A stretch of DNA of 9,391 nucleotides from positions 1-9,391 of the forward strand of contig JAGVUJ010000368.1 of assembly GCA_019136325.1 (NCBI GenBank), read 5' to 3'. This document shows positions 6,103 to 9,391 of this stretch, one piece after another; the first letter of the stretch is position 1; the number at the start of each line of letters is the position of its first letter. The notes below the pieces were generated by a model. It was not told the DNA's origin, searched no databases, and saw only the letters and a program-made list of their open reading frames with translations. Made by a program: the position numbers and the translations under genes. The stretch is from Deltaproteobacteria bacterium. GTDB taxonomy: Bacteria > Desulfobacterota > Syntrophia > Syntrophales > Smithellaceae.

Positions 6103-6948
6103 ATGTCTTTTGATGAAGGCAGACAAAAAAATTTCCAGAGTCCGAACAGTTTCTATCTGTTTGTTACAAGGCCGTTTGCGTTCACGGGAAGAACCGTTAT
6201 AAACTGGATTAACAGTATAGGGGCGGCCACTATTTTTCTGATTCTGGCTTTACTCAAAACCTTTCATCCCAAACAGTTTCAGAAGGTTATTCAGCAAATT
6301 TATTATATCGGGGCGCGCTCCACGACGATTATCATGCTGGTCAGTTTATTTACCGGCATGGTGCTGGGTTTGCAGTCGTATCACGCTCTGGTCCAGTTCG
6401 GTGCCCAAGGCTCTCTGGGCACGCTGGTGTCTCTTACTCTGATACGAGAATTGGGGCCGGTGCTTACCGCGATTATGATTACCGCCAGAGCCGGTTCAGC
6501 CATTACGGCCGAAATCGGCGTTCAGCGCATTTCCGAGCAGATCGACGCTCTGGAGACCATGCGTATCGATCCTTTTCGCTATCTGGTCACTCCGAGGATT
6601 ACCGCGGCGATTATCAGTTTTCCATTGCTGACCACCGTATTCGATCTCATCGGCATTATCGGCGGATATCTCAGCAGCGTGATGCTCATGGGTTTAAACG
6701 CAGGGGTCTATGCTCACAGCGTTCAAGCCTATGTCGATATGGAAGATCTGACCAACGGCTTTATCAAAGCCATCGTCTTTGCGGTGATCGTTGCCACGGT
6801 TTGCTGCTATCAGGGATATTTTGTGCACATGCGCGAGGACAGCAAAGGCGCCAAAGCAGTCGGTCTGGCGACAACGTCAGCCGTCGTTATTTCCTGCGTG
6901 TTGATTCTTGTTTCCGATTACGTGGTGACGTCCCTGTTGATGGTTTAA
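6103..6948 (+). CDS. mlaE: MlaE family lipid ABC transporter permease
   Basis: This is the inner-membrane permease of the Mla phospholipid transport complex, working as a dimer with MlaF below and an MlaD hexamer above. The protein has 281 residues from ATG 6103. The diagnostic MlaE block is at 115-139 (IRELGPVLTAIMITARAGSA, then TAEIG), followed by EQIDALETM (145-153), which couples to the ATPase. Several hydrophobic helices follow, including those near 165-190 and at the C-terminus. The roughly 30 residues before the first hydrophobic region are too short for the STAS domain found at the N-terminus of some homologues. mlaF begins three bases after the stop, which indicates tight translational coupling. 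Confidence 0.95.
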   Translation: MSFDEGRQKNFQSPNSFYLFVTRPFAFTGRTVINWINSIGAATIFLILALLKTFHPKQFQKVIQQIYYIGARSTTIIMLVSLFTGMVLGLQSYHALVQFGAQGSLGTLVSLTLIRELGPVLTAIMITARAGSAITAEIGVQRISEQIDALETMRIDPFRYLVTPRITAAIISFPLLTTVFDLIGIIGGYLSSVMLMGLNAGVYAHSVQAYVDMEDLTNGFIKAIVFAVIVATVCCYQGYFVHMREDSKGAKAVGLATTSAVVISCVLILVSDYVVTSLLMV

Positions 6949-6951
6949 AAT

Positions 6952-8196
6952 ATGAACACACCTCTCATTGAATTTAAGAATATCACCAAGCGATTCGGAG
7001 AGCAGACCGTTCTGGATCGGGTGAATTTAAAGATATACGAAGGAGAAGTTACCACCATTATCGGCCTGAGCGGTTCGGGCAAGAGTGTGTTGCTCAAACA
7101 CATTATTGGCTTGCTCAAACCCGACGAAGGAACAATTCTGCTGCGCGGCAAACCGATCCAGGACATGAAAAAAGCCGAACTGACCGAAGCCATGTCGAAA
7201 ATCAGCTACATGTTTCAAAGCAATGCATTGTTCGGGTCCATGACCGTTTACGAAAATATTGCGTTGCCGCTGCAGGAAAATACCAGCTTGAAGAAAAATG
7301 AAATACACAAACGGGTCATGGCCAGAATAGAACAGACCGAATTAACCGAAGCGGCGCGAAAGTATCCGTCGGAGTTGTCCGGAGGCATGCAGAAAAGAGC
7401 AGCGCTGGCGCGGGCGTTGATTACCGATCCCCATGTGGTTTTGTTTGACGAACCGACAACCGGCCAGGATCCTGTCCGGAAAAACGCGATTTTGAGCATG
7501 ATTGCCCAGTATCAGAAGAAATTCAATTTTACGGCGGTTATGGTCAGCCATGAGATTCCCGATGTTTATTTTATTTCCAACCGGATTCTCGCCCTGTATG
7601 ATAAAACCATTGTTTTTGAAGGGACACCGGAGGAACTGGGTAATTTTAATCATCCCTTCAACGACGAGGTCATCCGGAGCCTGGAAGGCTTGCAGAAAGA
7701 ATTGACCGGACTGTATTCCCGGCGGCAGTTTAAAGTTTTGCATCATACCCAGCTGCAAAGCAGAAAGACGGACGATGGTTATTGCATTCTGGTTATGAAC
7801 CTGTCGGACATGGATAAAATTTATTCTTACCTGGGATATGACAAAGCACAGGAAACGATTCACTCAATGGGTATTTACATTGATAAACATTTCGGCGCGA
7901 TCGGCGGCTTTTCCACCCGTCGTAAATCCAATGAGATCGTCACCGTTCTGCCGTTTTCCAATATGGAGGAAACACAAAACATTCTGAATGAGTTCATTGA
8001 AGATTTTCAAAAAGGGGAAATCAGTGATATATGGGTCGATGCTCAAAATCAGGCGCCTTCTCATCAGTGCATCGATTTTTCCATCAAGGTGGGCATGGCG
8101 GAAGGCAAACCTTTTGATGAAATAGAATCGGTTATTCATTTTGCAAAATCTCATCAAAAAGAAATCGGACGGCTCAGATGCGCCGTCAAGGAGTAA
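6952..8196 (+). CDS. mlaF: MlaF-type ABC ATPase fused to a degenerate GGDEF-like C-terminal domain
   Basis: This ATPase would drive phospholipid transport through MlaE. Residues 1-250 form a complete ABC domain: Walker A GLSGSGKS (38-45), Q-loop Gln89, signature LSGGMQKR (142-149), Walker B VVLFDEP (162-168) with catalytic Glu167, and switch His200. MlaF proteins normally end near residue 260-270, but this one has 414. Residues 251-414 follow the plan of a GGDEF domain. LTGLYSRRQF (251-260) matches its opening. VMNLSDMDKIYSYLGY (281-296) matches the metal-binding Asp and Gly-His region, with the first Asp now Asn283. TRRKSNEIVTVLP (322-334) matches the signature, with GGDEF now KSNEI. SIKVGMAEG (377-385) and IGRLR (405-409) match the end. 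It is probably not a working cyclase, and no RxxD inhibitory site is visible before the signature. There is no clear ribosome site, so translation is likely coupled to mlaE. Confidence 0.93.
   Translation: MNTPLIEFKNITKRFGEQTVLDRVNLKIYEGEVTTIIGLSGSGKSVLLKHIIGLLKPDEGTILLRGKPIQDMKKAELTEAMSKISYMFQSNALFGSMTVYENIALPLQENTSLKKNEIHKRVMARIEQTELTEAARKYPSELSGGMQKRAALARALITDPHVVLFDEPTTGQDPVRKNAILSMIAQYQKKFNFTAVMVSHEIPDVYFISNRILALYDKTIVFEGTPEELGNFNHPFNDEVIRSLEGLQKELTGLYSRRQFKVLHHTQLQSRKTDDGYCILVMNLSDMDKIYSYLGYDKAQETIHSMGIYIDKHFGAIGGFSTRRKSNEIVTVLPFSNMEETQNILNEFIEDFQKGEISDIWVDAQNQAPSHQCIDFSIKVGMAEGKPFDEIESVIHFAKSHQKEIGRLRCAVKE
7702..8193 (+). other. Degenerate GGDEF-like domain within mlaF
   Basis: This marks the extra C-terminal domain of the MlaF protein, residues 251-414. 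All the main GGDEF landmarks are present in the right order and spacing over about 164 residues, the usual domain size, while catalytic and metal-binding positions have changed. In the manual alignment the signature reads KSNEI and the two metal-site aspartates read Asn283 and Ser285. A role as a protein-interaction or nucleotide-sensing module on the transporter is inference. Confidence 0.78.
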
Positions 8197-8200
8197 ACCA

Positions 8201-8656
8201 ATGAAAAAATATGAGATAGAAACCATTGTCGGAATTTTTGTCTTTCTGGGACTTCTCTGTATCGGATACATGACCGTCAAACTCGGCAATGTGTCCTTTC
8301 TGGAAGACGATTCTTATCCGATTGAAGCCCGGTTTATGTCTGTGAACGGTTTGAGAATCGACAGTCCGGTAAAGATCATGGGCCTGGAAGTCGGAAAAGT
8401 GAAAAAAATAACCATGGATCAGGAGAACCAGAAGGCGGTGGTGAAACTCAAAATCAAAAAAGGCATCAAAATTTACGATGACGCCATTGCGTCTATTAAA
8501 ACGGAAGGTTTGATGGGGGATAAATTTATCAGTGTTGATCCGGGCGGCGGCGGGTCGCTGTTGGAGGCCAACGGGACGATCATCGAAACACAATCTCCGG
8601 TGGACATCGAGAGTCTGATCAGCAAATACGCTTTCGGAGATGTTAAAAAACAATAA
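8201..8656 (+). CDS. mlaD: MlaD family MCE-domain lipid transport protein
   Basis: This membrane-anchored substrate-binding subunit forms a hexameric ring in the periplasm that passes phospholipids between MlaE and MlaC. The protein has 151 residues from ATG 8201. AAGGAG (8188-8193), inside the last codons of mlaF, is seven bases upstream. A single transmembrane helix spans about 9-27. The MCE domain, about 39-115, shows VNGLRIDSPVKIMGLEVGKV (48-67) and KTEGLMGDKFISV, both characteristic. SPVDIESLISKYAFG near the C-terminus corresponds to the end helix of MlaD that lines the pore. It is a little shorter than the 183-residue E. coli protein, lacking the low-complexity tail. Confidence 0.95.
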   Translation: MKKYEIETIVGIFVFLGLLCIGYMTVKLGNVSFLEDDSYPIEARFMSVNGLRIDSPVKIMGLEVGKVKKITMDQENQKAVVKLKIKKGIKIYDDAIASIKTEGLMGDKFISVDPGGGGSLLEANGTIIETQSPVDIESLISKYAFGDVKKQ

Positions 8657-8685
8657 GGATATCTTAGGTTGAGGAGGATGAAGAA

Positions 8686-9282
8686 ATGAAAAAACACATT
8701 GCGGGATTATTCACCGTCCTGGTGATTTTGATATTTGCTTTTCCTGTTTACGCCGGCGCTCCGCTTGATTCCGTTAAGAAATGCGTCAGCGAGGTTATCG
8801 GGATCGTGGGTGATCCAAAGCTCAAGAGCGAGTCGGCCAAAGAGATTAAAAAAGAGAAACTCCGTGTCCTTTACAAACAGATGTTCGACGAGATCGAATT
8901 TTCCAAGCGCACCCTCACGCGCAACTGGAACAACTTTACGCCGGCGCAGCGCGAGGAATTTGTTAAGCTCTTTGAACAGGTGCTGGAAAAGGCCTATGGC
9001 GACAAAGTGCTGAGCTATACCAATGAAAAAGTCGATTTTTATAAAGAAACCATGCTTTCGGCAAATCAGGCGGAAGTGCAGAGCCGGATTATTACATCCT
9101 CCAAGGAAGTCCCCGTCTTTTACCGCGTGATTTTAAAAGACGGAAAATGGAAAGTGTATGATGTTGTGGTGGAAAATGTCAGCCTGGTTCAGAATTATCG
9201 CACGCAATTTAACGATATCCTGGCCAAGGATAAACCGGAGCAGTTGCTGGAGATTCTGAGAAAAAAGGTGAAGCAGCAATAG
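8686..9282 (+). CDS. mlaC: MlaC family periplasmic phospholipid-binding protein
   Basis: This soluble periplasmic carrier shuttles phospholipid between the inner-membrane MlaFED complex and the outer-membrane side. The protein has 198 residues. Residues 1-23 form a Sec signal peptide, MKK then a hydrophobic stretch ending VYA, with likely cleavage before GAPLDS. The mature part follows the MlaC (Ttg2D-like) plan: an N-terminal helical region, FSKRTLTRNWNNFTPAQREEFV around 66-87, and the beta-strand region FYRVILKDGKWKVYDVVVENVSLVQNYR, which is the family signature. GAGGAGG (8671-8677) lies eight bases upstream of the ATG, a strong ribosome site. mlaD ends 29 bases before the ATG. Confidence 0.95.
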   Translation: MKKHIAGLFTVLVILIFAFPVYAGAPLDSVKKCVSEVIGIVGDPKLKSESAKEIKKEKLRVLYKQMFDEIEFSKRTLTRNWNNFTPAQREEFVKLFEQVLEKAYGDKVLSYTNEKVDFYKETMLSANQAEVQSRIITSSKEVPVFYRVILKDGKWKVYDVVVENVSLVQNYRTQFNDILAKDKPEQLLEILRKKVKQQ

Positions 9283-9347
9283 AAAACAGGCGGATCCGTC
9301 GGTTGGAGCGTTCAATGTCCGCCGTAAATATTTCTATCGGGTGAACG

Positions 9348-9391
9348 ATGAAGACGTATCTTAATTTGTTCATGTCGCTGGTTTTTTTGAT
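9348..9391 (+). CDS. Start of a further exported protein, cut off by window edge (possibly MlaA)
   Basis: ATG 9348 opens a frame reading MKTYLNLFMSLVFL to the edge. A basic residue followed by a hydrophobic run suggests a signal peptide or lipoprotein signal. It lies 65 bases after mlaC in the same direction. mlaA (vacJ), the outer-membrane lipoprotein of the pathway, is a common neighbour here, but nothing visible proves it. The upstream GGGTGA is a poor ribosome site. Confidence 0.4.
   Translation, partial: MKTYLNLFMSLVFL

Noticed and set aside
8141..8200. Upstream ATG 8141 as the mlaD start
   Set aside because: It would overlap mlaF by 56 bases and add residues foreign to the family; ATG 8201 has AAGGAG at ideal spacing and the family's normal N-terminus.
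9286..9300. CGGATCCG palindrome after mlaC as a terminator
   Set aside because: It is only eight bases, with no loop and no T-run.

Overview
This window reads as chromosomal DNA of a Gram-negative (diderm) bacterium. The evidence is a retrograde phospholipid transport (Mla) operon, a lipobox-bearing NlpC/P60 hydrolase with SH3 domains, and a mix of genes (KamA-type radical SAM enzyme, pyruvoyl-dependent arginine decarboxylase, cation diffusion facilitator) often met in Desulfobacterota such as Syntrophales and Desulfovibrio relatives. That taxonomic placement is inference from gene content and protein style, not from a marker gene.

Left part (1-2084): the N-terminal two thirds of a lysine 2,3-aminomutase family protein runs off the left edge on the minus strand. 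Next comes a gene-poor stretch of about 310 bases (782-1091) with unusual repeat structure: a 121-base segment bounded by 20-base inverted repeats, a pair of exact 29-base direct repeats 172 bases apart, a 10-base palindrome and a strong hairpin. A plus-strand Zn/Cd-type CDF transporter follows, with a cysteine-rich tail. Middle part (2096-4301): truA and an SH3/NlpC-P60 lipoprotein lie head to tail on the minus strand and converge with the CDF gene, 11 bases apart. A 212-base AT-rich divergent region (4302-4513) separates them from a plus-strand block of pyruvoyl arginine decarboxylase (pdaD) and an alpha/beta hydrolase.

Right part (6031-9391): a good sigma70-like promoter overlapping the stop codon of the hydrolase leads into mlaE, mlaF, mlaD, mlaC and the first codons of another exported protein. 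The proteins would form an inner-membrane ABC complex (MlaE permease, MlaF ATPase, MlaD MCE ring) exchanging phospholipid with the periplasmic carrier MlaC. No mlaB (STAS protein) lies in the visible operon.

The most notable item is MlaF. After a complete ABC ATPase domain it carries about 164 extra residues that keep the whole layout of a GGDEF (diguanylate cyclase) domain, but with the signature changed to KSNEI and a metal-binding Asp changed to Asn. This looks like an enzymatically dead GGDEF fold fused to a lipid-transport ATPase, perhaps as a regulatory module. Everything else appears to be ordinary housekeeping or metabolic gene content.
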